Shown here: in pieces, positions 63,079 through 64,000 of the stretch
Layout: every line of letters starts with the position of its first letter
Numbering within the stretch: the stretch's first letter is position 1
From: Cardiocondyla obscurior
Lineage: Eukaryota > Arthropoda > Insecta > Hymenoptera > Formicidae
Reading direction: 5' to 3'
NCBI RefSeq assembly: GCF_019399895.1
Contig: NC_091884.1
Coordinates: 622,501-686,500 of the forward strand
DNA length: 64,000 nt
Position numbers and translations under genes: made by a program
The notes under the pieces: model-generated
What the model was told of the DNA's origin: nothing
What the model saw: only the letters and a program-made list of their open reading frames with translations
Database searches by the model: none

Positions 63079-63174
63079 GGTGTATATATATGATAAAACA
63101 TAAGGTGTATATATATGATAAAACATATAAGGTGTATATATATGATAAAACATATAAGGTGTATATATATGATA
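63079..63174. repeat. 25-27-bp AT-rich minisatellite
   Basis: The unit GGTGTATATATATGATAAAA plus CATA(TA)A is repeated at 63,079 (25 bp), 63,104 (27 bp) and 63,131 (27 bp), with a partial fourth copy from 63,158. It lies between the Dlic 3' end and the Wwox start. Confidence 0.95.
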
Positions 63175-63303
63175 GTTTAACAGTGTGCTCTTTTCAAGCG
63201 AACTGGCTGCACTCGCTCAGCTGTACTGGCGTCATTGACCTACGTTGGAATTAAAGAACAAACCTAACGAGGAGCAACTTGAAGACGTGAGAAAGCTGGA
63301 AGG

Positions 63304-64000
63304 ATGGTGGTTGCTTTGAATGATTCTGACAGCGAAGATGAGCTGCCACCGGGATGGGAGGAGAGGACAACGTTAGACGGCAACGTCTATTATGCCAAGT
63401 AATGACATAAGCAGTTTTATGCGAAACGACCTTTGGTCTGCCGACAGCAAGGAAAGTTCGTTTTGCTTATCGTGCAGTAATATTTGAAATAGGTAATTGC
63501 GAAATATTGTTTTGCAGTCACTATACAAAAGGCACACAGTGGACACATCCAAGAACTGGCCGCAAAAAGATAGTCAACGGAGGTAACAGTTGTAACAATT
63601 TATACTGAGCATTTCTGAGCGTTGCTGTTTGCTAAAGTTTTACACAAATTCTATAAAGTTATTATTCTATCCAGAATTTATATTCGTGAATATTAAATTT
63701 TTTAATAAATATAATAATTATTTTTTATTAGATAAAATCGGTGATAGAAGTAATATTAATGCAAGTCGTATTTTTTAATATTATTTGAAAATTTTAAAGA
63801 TTGACTAAAATAGATTTAATTGTATAAAAATATTACAGATTTGCCACCCGGATGGGAGAAGTGTATATCTGAAGACGGCAAAGTGTTATACATTGATCAT
63901 AAAAATCGCACAACAACCTACACTGATCCACGATTAGCATTCGCTACCGAATACAGAGAGATGTCTCAAGTTATGCGACAAAGGTTCGATGGAAGTAGCA
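63304..64000 (+). CDS. Wwox: WW domain-containing oxidoreductase, 5' part (cut by window end)
   Basis: WWOX joins two N-terminal WW domains, which bind PPxY-type partners, to a short-chain dehydrogenase/reductase domain. Visible exons are 63,304-63,398, 63,518-63,582 and 63,839 to the window end, giving 107 codons. The acidic start MVVALNDSDSEDE precedes WW1 (LPPGWEERTTLDGNVYYANH, then QWTHPRTG; Trp18 and Trp40). WW2 follows (LPPGWEKCISEDGKVLYIDH, then TTTYTDPRLAF), with Trp59 but Tyr81 in place of the second Trp, as in vertebrate WWOX. The linker EYREMSQVMRQRFDGSS matches the segment just before the SDR domain. The dehydrogenase part lies beyond the window. No full SDR motif can be checked here. 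Confidence 0.92.

Overview
The window reads as insect nuclear DNA, most likely from a hymenopteran and plausibly an ant. Long AT-rich non-coding stretches are packed with A/T homopolymers and broken by CpG-dense patches without CpG depletion. Genes have short introns with GT-AG borders, and the identifiable proteins are insect-type orthologues. The order assignment is an inference from composition and gene structure.

The right-hand 8 kb (56,048-64,000) is gene-dense. On the minus strand, one 64-nt first coding exon can splice in frame either to a single large exon encoding the histone-acetylation adaptor ADA2A (479 aa), or past that exon to two exons completing RPB4, the RNA polymerase II stalk subunit (139 aa). 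This is the Ada2a/Rpb4 gene-sharing arrangement known from Drosophila. Its start codon lies 314 bp from the start codon of a plus-strand, ten-exon dynein light intermediate chain gene (Dlic, 482 aa), which implies a compact bidirectional promoter. Downstream, after the Dlic 3' UTR and a small AT-rich minisatellite, the first three exons of a Wwox orthologue (two WW domains) run off the window end.

The left 56 kb holds no recognisable protein-coding gene. It contains CpG-dense patches, simple repeats and two partly matching blocks about 30 kb apart (18.3-19.05 kb and 48.37-48.9 kb). Each block looks like spliced exons of a plus-strand, RNA-like transcript. The last 119 nt of the larger exon differ at only 5 positions between the two, and contain a 24-codon ORF whose stop codon is the last three exon bases. 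A third fragment of the same family sits at 111-200, so the family may extend beyond the left edge. Just upstream of the first block are two strong hairpins (17,674-17,732 and 17,756-17,889), a G-rich tract and a GC-rich putative promoter/first exon. This duplicated exon cassette with its micro-ORF and hairpins is the best candidate here for something undescribed.

A 1.6-kb CpG-dense segment (51.24-52.85 kb) looks like a promoter or 5' exon, possibly of a minus-strand gene whose coding exons I cannot locate. No tRNA, rRNA, CRISPR array or intact transposon was recognised.
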